A DNA stretch of 64,000 nt from CAVPCZ01 sp963779225 (lineage in GTDB: Bacteria; Bacteroidota; Ignavibacteria; UBA10030; UBA6906): the NCBI GenBank assembly GCA_963779225.1, contig CAVZWW010000001.1, positions 496,001 through 560,000 of the forward strand. Reading direction: 5' to 3'. Below are positions 34,292 to 43,753 of the stretch, one piece after another. Under the pieces are notes generated by a model. It made no database searches and had not been told where the DNA came from. It saw only the letters and a program-made list of their open reading frames with translations. The position numbers and the translations under genes are program-made. How positions within the stretch are numbered: position 1 is the first letter of the stretch; the number at the start of each line of letters is the position of its first letter.

Positions 34292-36147
34292 GTACGCCCA
34301 GCATGACGTATACCTTGGAGGTGAGAGTCCTCCCGAGAGTTGACCATAGCGATCGAAGCGAAGCGCAACTGCGGAAGGGTGACTGACCGTGGGAAGGAAG
34401 CGTGGAGCGAAGCCGCGGGCCGACGCACAGAAACCGGATCAGAGGCGATGCCGATCAGGGCGAGCGAGCCATAGACCGCAAAGCTCTCATGGTCAAGGAT
34501 CAGGCGTCGTAAATCCGGCGGTCGCGCGGTGAAAGGTAGACGCCTTATCTGGGGAGATCTTGCCTTACAGCTGAAAGGGTGACCCCGCTGTGAAGCTGGG
34601 GAGCAAGAAGTCAGCAGAGGGCATAATAGTCCCGCCAAAGCGGGATGAAGGCCCGAACAGAAAGAAGAGCAGAGGGAGCGATGCGCCTCAAAGGTACACG
34701 GCCCCAGATGTCCGGGCAACTGGAGCTCCCGTTGGAAGCCAGGGGTGAAACCCCGAAGCGCCAGCGGAGCGGGGAAGTACCGATGGCGACGCGCGAGACC
34801 GAAAGCTCAGGCAGAAACGATCTGATGGAACGGGTGGTAAGCCGTCCGAACCTTCAGAACGCGTTGAAGCGTGTCAAGAGCAACAAAGGGAGTCCGGGAA
34901 TCGACGGGATGACGGTCGATGAACTGAGTGCACACCTGCGGGAACACTGGGTCAAGATCCGCGAGCAACTGCTCGCGGGGACCTATAATCCCCAGAGGGT
35001 GAAGCAACAGCTCATCCCAAAGAGTGGGGGAGGGATGCGCGAGCTTGGCATCCCGACCGTGCTCGACCGGTTCATCCAGCAGGCGCTTTTACAGGTTCTG
35101 CAGTCGGACCTGGACGGGAGCTTCTCACGGCACAGTTATGGCTTCCGACCTGGACGGAGTGCGCACGAGGCAGTCTGCGCGGCGCAACGCTACGTCCAGC
35201 AAGGACGCCGCTGGGTGGTGGACGTGGATCTGGAGAAGTTCTTCGACCGCGTCAACCACGATGTGCTGATGGGAAGACTCGCCAGGCGGACCAACGACCG
35301 CCGGGTACTGGGACTCATCCGCCGTTACCTGGAGGCGGGAGTCATGGCACACGGAGGCGTGGTGATAGAGCGGTATGAGGGCACGCCGCAAGGCGGACCT
35401 CTCTCACCACTGTTGGCAAACGTGCTGCTCGATGAGGTTGACAAGGAGTTGGAGAGGCGCGGGCACAGCTTCGTCCGTTACGCCGATGACTGTAACATTT
35501 ACGTACAGACACGACGTTCGGGTGAACGGGCCATGCGACTGCTCCGACGGCTCTTCACCGGGCTGAAACTCCAGGTCAACGAATCGAAAAGTGCGGTGGA
35601 TCTGGCAACGCGCCGCAAGATCCTGGGGTACTCGTTCTGGTTCGCCCCGGGTCATGTGGTGAAACGCCGGGTGAGTAGGAAATCACTCCAGGTGATGAAA
35701 GACCGCGTTCGTCGGATCACCAAGCGAACGCGGGGACGGAGTATCGCCACGGTTGCTGCTGAACTACGGAGCTATCTCGTGGGTTGGAACGAATACTACC
35801 GACTTGCGGACACTCCGAGAATCTTCAGTGATCTTGACGAATGGATACGTCATCGTCTACGCGCGCTCCACCTGAAGCAGTGGAAACGCGGTCCGACCAT
35901 CTTCCGGGAGCTCCGCGCCCGCGGGATGTCGGTCGACTCCGCCGCACGGGTGGCCGCCAACGGCCGACGATGGTGGAGGAACTCCGCCAAGCTCATCCAC
36001 CTTGCGCTCCCGACACGCTACTTCGACCAGCTTGGCGTGCCGCGGCTGGCTGCATCAAGTTCCACTTTCTGAACCGCCCGGTGCGGACCCGCATGCCGGG
36101 TGGTGTGGCAGGGGTCGTCGGGGATTACCCGACGCCCCTATGCCGAT
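34292..36147 (+). mobile_element. Group II intron, probably class C, about 1.86 kb
   Basis: The 5' part from 34292 (GTACGCCCAGCATGACG) has the conserved CTTGGAGGTGAGAGTCCTCC and GCAACTGCGG domain I elements. An intron-encoded reverse transcriptase lies in domain IV. Its stop overlaps domain V (GAACCGCCCGGTGCGGAC with its pairing strand GTCCGC-like GCATGCCGGGTGG, about 36071-36107). Domain VI (about 36108-36140) is an AGGGG/CGTCGGG hairpin, and the intron ends near CCGAT at 36147. Position right after a rho-independent terminator and an ORF without an HNH domain fit class IIC. The 5' end reads GUACG where GUGYG is usual. Ends are estimated to within a few bases. Confidence 0.85.
34681..36072 (+). 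CDS. ltrA: Group II intron reverse transcriptase/maturase
   Basis: A 463-residue reverse transcriptase, counted from MRLKGTRPQ, which resembles the usual start of its relatives; ATG 34645 and ATG 34708 are alternatives. RT motifs are complete: NKGSPGIDGMTVDEL, QLIPKSGGGMRELGIPTVLDR (in parts), SYGFRPGRSAHEAV, VVDVDLEKFFDRVNHD, GTPQGGPLSPLLANVLLDE, the catalytic FVRYADDCNIY, and the thumb/maturase domain (LRSYLVGWNEYYRLADTP). It ends soon after the X domain with no endonuclease domain, as in class C introns. It should promote splicing and target-primed insertion. The catalytic residues are intact, so it may be active. Confidence 0.95.
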   Translation: MRLKGTRPQMSGQLELPLEARGETPKRQRSGEVPMATRETESSGRNDLMERVVSRPNLQNALKRVKSNKGSPGIDGMTVDELSAHLREHWVKIREQLLAGTYNPQRVKQQLIPKSGGGMRELGIPTVLDRFIQQALLQVLQSDLDGSFSRHSYGFRPGRSAHEAVCAAQRYVQQGRRWVVDVDLEKFFDRVNHDVLMGRLARRTNDRRVLGLIRRYLEAGVMAHGGVVIERYEGTPQGGPLSPLLANVLLDEVDKELERRGHSFVRYADDCNIYVQTRRSGERAMRLLRRLFTGLKLQVNESKSAVDLATRRKILGYSFWFAPGHVVKRRVSRKSLQVMKDRVRRITKRTRGRSIATVAAELRSYLVGWNEYYRLADTPRIFSDLDEWIRHRLRALHLKQWKRGPTIFRELRARGMSVDSAARVAANGRRWWRNSAKLIHLALPTRYFDQLGVPRLAASSSTF

Positions 36148-36150
36148 TGC

Positions 36151-36179
36151 TTGACACCCGTGTTCTTTGTGTGTAGCTT
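36151..36179 (+). promoter_or_regulatory. Possible promoter of the DUF2007 gene, TTGACA-17-TAGCTT
   Basis: A consensus TTGACA (36151-36156) starts four bases after the intron end. The 17-bp-spaced -10 (TAGCTT) is weak. The intron therefore appears to lie between the DUF4097 terminator and this promoter without breaking either. Confidence 0.4.
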
Positions 36180-36209
36180 ATACTGGAATCCATAACCAGC
36201 GGAGGGACC

Positions 36210-36560
36210 ATGTTCTGTCCACAGTGTAAGTCCGAATACCTAGAGGGCATTAAAGAATGTGCAGATTGCCGAATTCCGCTGGTCAAGGGTCTCCCTCCGG
36301 AACCGGACCACACCGGAGCCGGCTTTGTGCAGGTCATGTCCACGTATAATGTCGGTGATATGGCCGTGATCAAGCCGGTTCTGGAAAACGCGGAGATTGA
36401 GTACTATTTCCAGGGGGAAAACTTCACCGACATGTACCCCCTGGTTCAACCGGCGATCCTGTATGTGCGACGGGGACAGGAAGCGCGCGCCAAAGAATTG
36501 CTGGCTAGTACGCACATTAGTTATCTGGGCATTTCATCCCCGGATGAAGAACGGACCTAG
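36210..36560 (+). CDS. DUF2007 (putative signal-transducing) protein with zinc ribbon
   Basis: A 116-residue protein with an N-terminal zinc ribbon (CPQCKSEYLEGIKECADC) and a DUF2007 domain (about 38-105) recognised by VQVMSTYNVGDMAVIKPVLENAEI and the ILYVRRGQEARAKELL end (both quoted in part). DUF2007 is described as a putative signal-transducing domain related to PII; its ligand is unknown. GGAGGG precedes the ATG. glgB follows 30 bp later, so a regulatory link to glycogen synthesis is possible. Confidence 0.83.
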   Translation: MFCPQCKSEYLEGIKECADCRIPLVKGLPPEPDHTGAGFVQVMSTYNVGDMAVIKPVLENAEIEYYFQGENFTDMYPLVQPAILYVRRGQEARAKELLASTHISYLGISSPDEERT

Positions 36561-36590
36561 GGTGGGGATGGCGCACAGAGGGGGTAACGA

Positions 36591-38480
36591 ATGACCGATC
36601 ATGATGTGTATCTCTTCAAGCAGGGAAACCATTTCCGGCTGTACAACACACTTGGTGCATTCACCGGCTCGCTGGCGGGTGTCGCCGGGACCTGGTTCCG
36701 GGTGTGGGCTCCCAATGCCGATCAGGTGTCGGTGATCGGTGATTTCAACGGATGGTCCGCCGGCGTGCACGAGATGGCTGTTCGGAAAGATGAATCCGGC
36801 GTGTGGGAACTCTTTGTGCCCGGCGTCGGACACGGGAACGTATACAAATACCGGATCGTGTCAAGATTCAATGAGTACGTCGTGGACAAGGGAGATCCGT
36901 TTGCACGGTACTGGGAGGTCCCTCCGCGCACCGGATCGATTGTGTGGGACACGGCATACGGCTGGGAGGACGCCGCATGGATGGCATCCCGTGGAAAGGC
37001 GAATGCGCTGAACGGGCCGATTTCGGTTTACGAAGTACATCTCGGCTCCTGGCGACGCGTGCCCGAAGAGAACAACCGCCCCCTGACATATCGCGAACTC
37101 GCGCTGCAGCTTGCCGATTACGTCTGCGAGATGGGGTTCACACACGTGGAATTCCTGCCGGTGATGGAGCATCCGTTCTACGGATCGTGGGGATACCAGA
37201 CCGTCGGCTATTTTGCGCCCACAAGCCGGTACGGCACGCCGCAGGATTTTATGTTCCTGGTCGACACGCTGCACCAGCGGGGAATCGGTGTGATTCTCGA
37301 TTGGGTTCCCTCGCATTTCCCGGCAGACGAGCACGGTCTCTCGTACTTCGACGGGACACACCTCTTCGAACACAGCGATCCGCGTCTGGGATTTCACCCG
37401 GACTGGAAGAGCGCCATTTTCAACTACGGACGGAATGAGGTTCGCGCTTTCCTGATCAGCAGCGCGCTCTACTGGTTTGACCTGTTTCATATCGACGGGA
37501 TCCGGGTGGATGCCGTCGCTTCGATGCTGTACCTCAACTACTCGCGGAAAGAGGGGGAGTGGATCCCCAACATTTTCGGCGGAAAAGAGAACCTGGAAGC
37601 GATCGCCTTCCTGAAGCAGCTGAACCAGGTGGTGTACGGCGAGTATCCCGATGTGCAGACCATCGCCGAGGAATCCACCGACTGGCCGATGGTGTCACGG
37701 CCGCTCTACGTGGGTGGACTGGGTTTCGGGTTGAAATGGAATATGGGGTGGATGCACGACACACTCGACTATTTCAGTAAGGATCCCGTCTTCCGGAAAT
37801 TCCATCACAATCAACTGACGTTCAGCATCTGGTATGCCTTCAGCGAGAATTTTCTCCTTTCCATCTCGCATGACGAAGTGGTTCATGGCAAGGGGGCGCT
37901 TGCGGGCAAGATGCCGGGGGATGAGTGGCAGAAGTATGCAAACCTCCGTCTGCTGTTCGGCTACATGTTCGCCCATCCCGGGAAGAAGCTCCTGTTCATG
38001 GGGACGGAGTTTGCCCAGTGGCGGGAATGGAATCACGAGGAGAGCCTCGAATGGCACGTGCTGGAGTACCCGTTCCACCGCGGTGTGCAGCGGTGGTTGC
38101 AGGATCTGCACGGTCTCTACCGCAGAACGCCGTCATTATATGAAGTGGATTTCTCGCGGGAGGGATTTGCCTGGATCGATTTCCACGACTGGGAAAACAG
38201 TACCGTGAGTTTTCTGCGGAAGGGGAAGACCGGGGGAGAGAGTATCCTTGTCGTGTGCAATTTTACTCCCGTCGTTCGAAGAGGATATCGGGTAGGGGTT
38301 CCCGCGCCGGGGTACTGGCGTGAAGTGCTCAACAGCGATGGCGAGACATACGGCGGTTCAAACGTGGGTAATATTGGAGGTCTCCAGACCGATGCGGTGA
38401 GTGCTCACGGATATGCACAGTCGCTGGTGCTGACCGTTCCGCCGCTTGCCGTCATGTTCTTCTCGGCTCCGGGGACGTAG
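36591..38480 (+). CDS. glgB: 1,4-alpha-glucan branching enzyme
   Basis: A 629-residue GH13 enzyme that introduces alpha-1,6 branches into glycogen. The CBM48-like N-terminal domain (about 25-120, RVWAPNADQVSVIGDFNGW) is followed by the (beta/alpha)8 barrel with FLPVMEHPFYGSWGYQ, the nucleophile Asp in HIDGIRVDAVASMLY, the acid/base Glu in QTIAEESTDWP and the stabilising Asp in SISHDEVVHGKGAL. A C-terminal beta domain ends the protein. The first N-terminal domain of long GlgB forms is absent, which is common. No other glg gene is in the window. Confidence 0.96.
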   Translation: MTDHDVYLFKQGNHFRLYNTLGAFTGSLAGVAGTWFRVWAPNADQVSVIGDFNGWSAGVHEMAVRKDESGVWELFVPGVGHGNVYKYRIVSRFNEYVVDKGDPFARYWEVPPRTGSIVWDTAYGWEDAAWMASRGKANALNGPISVYEVHLGSWRRVPEENNRPLTYRELALQLADYVCEMGFTHVEFLPVMEHPFYGSWGYQTVGYFAPTSRYGTPQDFMFLVDTLHQRGIGVILDWVPSHFPADEHGLSYFDGTHLFEHSDPRLGFHPDWKSAIFNYGRNEVRAFLISSALYWFDLFHIDGIRVDAVASMLYLNYSRKEGEWIPNIFGGKENLEAIAFLKQLNQVVYGEYPDVQTIAEESTDWPMVSRPLYVGGLGFGLKWNMGWMHDTLDYFSKDPVFRKFHHNQLTFSIWYAFSENFLLSISHDEVVHGKGALAGKMPGDEWQKYANLRLLFGYMFAHPGKKLLFMGTEFAQWREWNHEESLEWHVLEYPFHRGVQRWLQDLHGLYRRTPSLYEVDFSREGFAWIDFHDWENSTVSFLRKGKTGGESILVVCNFTPVVRRGYRVGVPAPGYWREVLNSDGETYGGSNVGNIGGLQTDAVSAHGYAQSLVLTVPPLAVMFFSAPGT

Positions 38481-38498
38481 CTTCAGGCCTCCCGGGGC

Positions 38499-38521
38499 GG
38501 CGGCATGTTCGGGATGCCGCC
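38499..38521. other. Hairpin at the convergent glgB/dacB junction
   Basis: GGCGGCAT (38499-38506) and ATGCCGCC (38514-38521) form a perfect 8-bp stem with a 7-base loop between the two convergent stop codons. There is no T-run, so it is at best a weak bidirectional terminator. Confidence 0.45.
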
Positions 38522-39969
38522 TAAAGAGCGTCTCTCCTCATCGCCGCGAGCAGTGCACCAATGGCATCCTGCACCGCCCGGTAGGCGCGGGAGCCTGCAG
38601 CATAGTTCTGCATCAGAATCGAAAACGCGAGCATCTCGCCGTCGGCGCTGTTCACGTAGCCGGAAAGCGCGGTCACACCGCTCAGTGTGCCCGTCTTCGC
38701 CCGCAGATTTCCTTCCGCCGGTGTCCGTTTCATCCTTCCCCCGATTGTCCCGTCCACCCCCGCAATGGGGAGCGCGTGAAAGAACACCGGGAAGTTCAGG
38801 CTGTCCCTGTGCATTGCGGTGAGGAGTGCCACGACCGTCGCCGGCGATGTGAGATTGTAGCGGGACAATCCCGACCCGTCCGCGATGGAGATCCTGTTGG
38901 TGTCGATCCCGTTGGCGGCGAGATAGGTGTTGACGATCGCAATTCCCTCCCGGGCGGATCCGGGGACGCCGTTTTTCGAGGCGGCGATGCTCTTCAGGAC
39001 ACTTTCAGCCGAAAGATTGTCACTCACTTTGTTGAGGAACGTCAGAACGGTGTCGATGGCATGGGCATACTGAAGCGTCATTGCCGGTGCTGCCGAGGCG
39101 GAGTCGATCCGGACGGTGTTGACCTGAATGCCCTGAGCACGCAGTTTCTCGGCGAACACCGTTCCGGCATACAATTCAGGCCGCCAGACGCTGAGCTGTT
39201 GGACGCGTTCGCGCGATGAAGTCTGGATTTGTCCGGTGACGGTGATCGTGTTCAGCCGCTCGCGCCAGAGGCGCGTGATTTCGAGGGGCACCTGTACAGA
39301 GTCTGCGACGGTTACGGCAGTATTGATAAGCGGTACATATGCGGTTTGCGGGTCGATGCTGACGGTCGGCGGCATGCCGGGCGTCGCCGAAGGGAGAACC
39401 CGGACGGTGACGGTGTTGTTGTTAAGAATAAGGGGTGTGATGAACATCCCGTACGCCGCCGGCTCTTCATCCCATGTCCAGCCGGCGCCCCAGTGCAGGT
39501 CGTCGAAGTAGCGCACGTCCACGCCGAGATCCCACGACCGCCCGGGCGGAAGCGCGGGTGCGCACACACGGGCCAGACTGTCGAGATCGGCGGTGGACAG
39601 CAGCGGATCCCCGAATCCGGCGATGACGATCAGATTACGTGCCGTATCGGCGCTTACAACGGTCGGAAAAGTAGCGTAGACGCCGAGAGTGTTGAGGGCG
39701 GCTGCTGTGGTGAAGAGCTTCTGATTGGATGCAGGATTGAAGAGCATGTGTTCGTTCAGCGTATAGAGTGTTTCGTTCCTGCTTAACGAGACGATCTTGA
39801 CGCCCACATTGCAGGGAGGAAAGAGGGTATCCGCAATGAGCGCATCGACCCGGGCCTTGAGTGCGGGTGAGGACGAAACGCTGAGGGTGCTGAGCCGTGC
39901 GGCATCACGCGCACCGGTGCAGCCGATAACGAGGATGCTGAAAAACACCACCACCAGGAGATGCCTCAT
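38521..39969 (-). CDS. dacB: D-Ala-D-Ala carboxypeptidase/endopeptidase (PBP4, class C)
   Basis: A 482-residue penicillin-binding protein that trims and cuts peptidoglycan cross-links. The chosen start (MRHLLVVVF) gives a lipobox (LVIGC), so it is probably a lipoprotein. The penicillin-binding motifs are SNQK (SXXK, in NPASNQKLFTTAAAL), SGLSRYN (SXN) and AKTGTLSGV (KTG), with a large insert between the first and second, as in DacB/PBP4. The minus-strand gene is divergent from secA, with about 260 bp between the start codons. Confidence 0.93.
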   Translation of the reverse strand: MRHLLVVVFFSILVIGCTGARDAARLSTLSVSSSPALKARVDALIADTLFPPCNVGVKIVSLSRNETLYTLNEHMLFNPASNQKLFTTAAALNTLGVYATFPTVVSADTARNLIVIAGFGDPLLSTADLDSLARVCAPALPPGRSWDLGVDVRYFDDLHWGAGWTWDEEPAAYGMFITPLILNNNTVTVRVLPSATPGMPPTVSIDPQTAYVPLINTAVTVADSVQVPLEITRLWRERLNTITVTGQIQTSSRERVQQLSVWRPELYAGTVFAEKLRAQGIQVNTVRIDSASAAPAMTLQYAHAIDTVLTFLNKVSDNLSAESVLKSIAASKNGVPGSAREGIAIVNTYLAANGIDTNRISIADGSGLSRYNLTSPATVVALLTAMHRDSLNFPVFFHALPIAGVDGTIGGRMKRTPAEGNLRAKTGTLSGVTALSGYVNSADGEMLAFSILMQNYAAGSRAYRAVQDAIGALLAAMRRDAL

Positions 39970-40124
39970 ACCATTCCCTTTTCGAGTGACTGTACGCTTG
40001 CGGAGGCTCCAGAGAGCGGGGAGCAAAAAGGAAGACCGGGGGTGTGCGTGGCCTGCACATCGCGGCCCACGCATCCGCTCCAATAAGATTTATGTTCAGC
40101 AAAGTTTGGGCAAAATGCAAGAGA

Positions 40125-40153
40125 TTGCTTGGTACGGGGAATCTGGTTATATT
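40125..40153 (+). promoter_or_regulatory. Sigma-70-type promoter of secA, TTGCTT-17-TATATT
   Basis: TTGCTT (40125-40130), 17-bp spacer, TATATT (40148-40153), about 78 bp before the secA start. The hexamers are identical to those before the redoxin gene at 2907. Confidence 0.75.
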
Positions 40154-40230
40154 AATTATTCATGAAGCTTCACGGGTCCCGCGAGAGAGAGTGCGGGCAT
40201 TGAATAGACCACAATTGTGAGTTGGTGACC

Positions 40231-43200
40231 GGAATGCTGAGTATTCTGAGAAAAATGTTTGGCAGCAAGCACGAAAAAGATGTCAGGTTGCTCCGTCCGC
40301 GCGTCGATGAGATTAACGGCTACCAGGAGAGCCTGGCGGGCCTTTCGGATGAGGAGCTCAGGGCGAAGACGGAGCTTTTCCGGGTGCAGATCCAGGAGGC
40401 GATCAAGGAGAGTGAAGATCGCCTGGCTGAACTCCAGAAGGAATTGCAGGGAGATATTGAGGGGAGCGCCCGGGAGAAGGTCCTGGATGAGATCGGCGAG
40501 GTCGAGAAGGAGCGCGACGAGATCACCCGCGAACGGCTTCAGGAAATTCTTCCCGAGGCATTTGCCGTTGTCAAGGACGCCTGCCGGCGCATGAAAGAAA
40601 GCGGTTGGACGTTCGATCTGATGGGGCATCCCGTGGTATGGGATATGATCCCCTTTGATGTGCAGCTGATCGGCGGGATGGTCTTGCACCAGGGTAAGAT
40701 TGCCGAGATGGCGACGGGCGAGGGGAAGACGCTGGTGGCAACGCTGCCCATCTATCTGAATGCGCTGCCCGGCCGTGGCGTCCACCTGGTGACGGTCAAT
40801 GACTATCTTGCCAAGCGCGACAGTATCTGGATGGGCCAGATCTACCAGTTTCTCGGGCTGACGGTGGGATGCATCCAGAACACCATGGATTCTTCCCAGC
40901 GCCGGAGGGAATACGGTTGTGACATCACCTACGGGACCAACAACGAGTTCGGCTTCGACTATCTGCGTGACAACATGGTGGTGGACAAGATTGACCTTGT
41001 CCAGCGGGAGCACTACTACGCGATCGTCGACGAAGTGGACTCGGTGCTGATTGATGAAGCGCGGACGCCGCTGATTATCAGCGGGCCCACCAAAAGCGAG
41101 GATCACAAGTTCAACGAGATGAAGCCGCTGGTGGAACGTGTCGTGAATGCGCAGAAGGCGTTCGTCGCAAAGAGTGTCGCCGAGGCGGAGAAGCTGCTGG
41201 CGGAGGGGAAGGAAGACGAGGCCGGTGTGCACCTGCTTCGCGCGTCGCGGGGACTCCCGAAGCATCCCCGCCTTCTCAAGGTGTTCAGCGAACCGGCGAA
41301 CAAGAAACTCATGCAGCACACAGAAAGCGAATATTTACGCGATCAGTCGCGCAGGATGCACGAGATTGACGACGATTTGTTCTATGCCATCGAAGAGCGG
41401 AACCACCAGATCGGCCTGACGGAAAAGGGGCGCGAATATCTGTCTCCGATGGTGGGTGACAGGGATTTCTTTGTTCTGCCCGACCTCGGAACGGAATTCA
41501 GCGTGCTGGAAAATGACACGACGTTGAGCCAGGACGCCGTCCGCCAGAAGAAAGATGAACTGAATCTGCTCTATGCGGAACGGAGCGACCGGATCCATAC
41601 CGTGACGCAGCTGTTGAGGGCGTATTCGCTGTATGAAAAGGATGACGAATATGTCGTGAGCGACGATGGCAAAGTGATGATCGTCGACGAGTTTACGGGC
41701 CGCTTGTTGCCGGGCCGGCGATACTCTGACGGTCTGCACCAGGCCATCGAAGCGAAGGAAGGCGTGAAAGTGGAGAGGGATATGCAGACCCTTGCCACGA
41801 TCACGTTGCAGAATTACTTCCGACTGTACAAGAAGCTTGCCGGGATGACGGGGACGGCGGAAACGGAGGCGGGCGAGTTCTTTGATATCTACAAACTTGA
41901 TGTCGTCGTGGTGCCGACCAACAAGCCGATGGTCCGGGACGACCAGGATGACTTCATCTACAAGACCAAGCGCGAAAAGTACAACGCGCTGATCGAGGAA
42001 ATCGAACGGCTGCGTGTCGAGAAACGTCCCGTTCTGGTGGGCACGACCAGTGTGGAAGTGTCGGAGACGATCAGCCGCATGCTCAAGCGGAAAACCGTCC
42101 CCCACAACGTGCTGAACGCCAAGCAGCACCAGCGGGAAGCCGAGGTCGTGGCGAATGCAGGTCTTCCGGGGGCAATCACCATTGCCACAAACATGGCGGG
42201 ACGCGGCACCGACATCAAGCTGGGTCCGGGTGTCCGGGATTCGGGGGGTCTCCACATCATCGGCACGGAGCGCCATGAAGCCCGGCGCATTGACCGCCAG
42301 CTGCGGGGCCGGGCGGGACGGCAGGGCGACCCGGGTTCATCGCAGTTCTTCCTCTCGCTGGAAGACGACCTGATGCGGCTGTTCGGCAGCGACCGGATCG
42401 CGGGAATCATGGAACGGATGGGCCTCAAGGAAGGGGAGGTCATCCAGCACCGGATGATCACCCGTTCCGTGGAACGGGCCCAGAAAAAGGTCGAAGAAAA
42501 CAACTACGGCATCCGGAAACGCCTTCTCGAATATGACAACGTGATGAACCAGCAACGCGAAGTCGTGTACGCGCGGCGCCGCAAAGCTCTGGTCCGTGAC
42601 CGCGTCAAAGATGACATCATGGATCTCGCCGAAGATCTTGCGGGCAGGCTGGTGGATAAGTACTACGCGAACGGCGAAATCCAGGCGATGCAGGACGATC
42701 TGCGTTCGCAGCTTCTCGTGGAACTGCCGATTACCCCGCAACGCTGGCAGGATATCGGTCCCGACGGCGTACGAAAGGAAATTCTCGCCGCCGCCGCCGA
42801 GTTCTACAAGCGGAAAGAGGAAAAGCTGGGTTCCGCGATAATGGGACAGATCGAGAAGATGGTGGTATTGCAGGTGATCGATGAGAAGTGGAAAGATCAC
42901 CTGCGCGAGATGGACGATCTGAAGGAAGGCATCCATCTGCGCGCGTACGGGCAGAAGGATCCGCTGGTGGAATACAAAACCGAAGCCTTCCGGATGTTCA
43001 TGGAGCTGCTGGATCAGATCAACGCGGAGACCGCCACGACGGTGTTCCGTCTCTTCCCCGCGCAGGCACAACAGTTGCCCCTCCGCGGGCCGCAACGCCC
43101 TCCGCAGCAGATGCGCACCATGCACGACTCGGCGGAGGGCATGGGGTTCCGTGCCGACCGCGAGCCCGTTCCCGGCGGGGCGGCCCAGCAAGGCGGACCC

Positions 43201-43317
43201 GATCAGGCCCCGCGCGCGGGAAAACAGCAGCCGATCCAGGTCGGGGAAAAGACCGGCCGCAATGATCCCTGCCCGTGCGGCAGCGGCAAGAAGTACAAGC
43301 AGTGCCACGGGCGATAG
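40231..43317 (+). CDS. secA: Protein translocase ATPase SecA
   Basis: This 1028-residue motor drives preproteins through SecYEG. It has Walker A GEGKTLVATLP (preceded by MAT), DEVDSVLIDEARTPLIISG, the preprotein cross-linking domain, helicase motifs VGTTSVEVSE and TNMAGRGTDIKLGPGV, and RQLRGRAGRQGDPGSSQFFLS (in part). The C-terminus has the zinc-binding tail CPCGSGKKYKQCHG that contacts SecB and ribosomes. An extra segment of about 100 residues in nucleotide-binding domain 1 (KSVAEAEKLLAEGKEDEAGVH) accounts for the length and is typical of Bacteroidota/Chlorobi SecA. ATG 40231 is used; GTG 40222 is possible. Confidence 0.97.
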   Translation, partial: GMLSILRKMFGSKHEKDVRLLRPRVDEINGYQESLAGLSDEELRAKTELFRVQIQEAIKESEDRLAELQKELQGDIEGSAREKVLDEIGEVEKERDEITRERLQEILPEAFAVVKDACRRMKESGWTFDLMGHPVVWDMIPFDVQLIGGMVLHQGKIAEMATGEGKTLVATLPIYLNALPGRGVHLVTVNDYLAKRDSIWMGQIYQFLGLTVGCIQNTMDSSQRRREYGCDITYGTNNEFGFDYLRDNMVVDKIDLVQREHYYAIVDEVDSVLIDEARTPLIISGPTKSEDHKFNEMKPLVERVVNAQKAFVAKSVAEAEKLLAEGKEDEAGVHLLRASRGLPKHPRLLKVFSEPANKKLMQHTESEYLRDQSRRMHEIDDDLFYAIEERNHQIGLTEKGREYLSPMVGDRDFFVLPDLGTEFSVLENDTTLSQDAVRQKKDELNLLYAERSDRIHTVTQLLRAYSLYEKDDEYVVSDDGKVMIVDEFTGRLLPGRRYSDGLHQAIEAKEGVKVERDMQTLATITLQNYFRLYKKLAGMTGTAETEAGEFFDIYKLDVVVVPTNKPMVRDDQDDFIYKTKREKYNALIEEIERLRVEKRPVLVGTTSVEVSETISRMLKRKTVPHNVLNAKQHQREAEVVANAGLPGAITIATNMAGRGTDIKLGPGVRDSGGLHIIGTERHEARRIDRQLRGRAGRQGDPGSSQFFLSLEDDLMRLFGSDRIAGIMERMGLKEGEVIQHRMITRSVERAQKKVEENNYGIRKRLLEYDNVMNQQREVVYARRRKALVRDRVKDDIMDLAEDLAGRLVDKYYANGEIQAMQDDLRSQLLVELPITPQRWQDIGPDGVRKEILAAAAEFYKRKEEKLGSAIMGQIEKMVVLQVIDEKWKDHLREMDDLKEGIHLRAYGQKDPLVEYKTEAFRMFMELLDQINAETATTVFRLFPAQAQQLPLRGPQRPPQQMRTMHDSAEGMGFRADREPVPGGAAQQGGPDQAPRAGKQQPIQVGEKTGRNDPCPCGSGKKYKQCHGR

Positions 43318-43371
43318 TTGCACTCCCGCACGACGACCAACGAACCACGGAGATCACAGAGGGAAACAGCG

Positions 43372-43710
43372 ATGAAGAAGATCGAGGCGATCATTCGACC
43401 GTTCAGGATCGACGACGTGCGCGAAGCGCTCGCGGAGCTCGGTGTCAAAGGAATGACCCTTACCGAAGTCAAGGGGTACGGCCGGCAGAAGGGGCACACG
43501 GAGGTGTACCGCGGATCGGAATATCAGATCGACTTCCTTCCAAAGATCAAACTCGAAGTGGTGGTCTCCGATGCGATGGCGGAGAAGGTCGTGGAGACGA
43601 TCCTGAAGACGGCGAAAACCGGACAGGTCGGCGATGGAAAGATCTTCATCACCACGGTCGACGACGCGGTCCGCGTGCGTACCGGAGAATCCGGAGAGGC
43701 GGCCCTGTGA
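43372..43710 (+). CDS. glnB: PII nitrogen regulatory protein
   Basis: A 112-residue PII trimer subunit that senses 2-oxoglutarate, ATP/ADP and, by uridylylation, glutamine. The T-loop GHTEVYRGSEYQIDF contains Tyr51, the uridylylation site. The ATP-binding C-terminal signature GDGKIFITTVDDAVRVRTGE is intact. No amtB or glnA is adjacent, which fits GlnB more than the AmtB-linked GlnK. It lies between secA and era. Confidence 0.94.
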   Translation: MKKIEAIIRPFRIDDVREALAELGVKGMTLTEVKGYGRQKGHTEVYRGSEYQIDFLPKIKLEVVVSDAMAEKVVETILKTAKTGQVGDGKIFITTVDDAVRVRTGESGEAAL

Positions 43711-43753
43711 CGAGACACGATGCCCCGGCCTTCCACCACGGTGACGACAAGTG

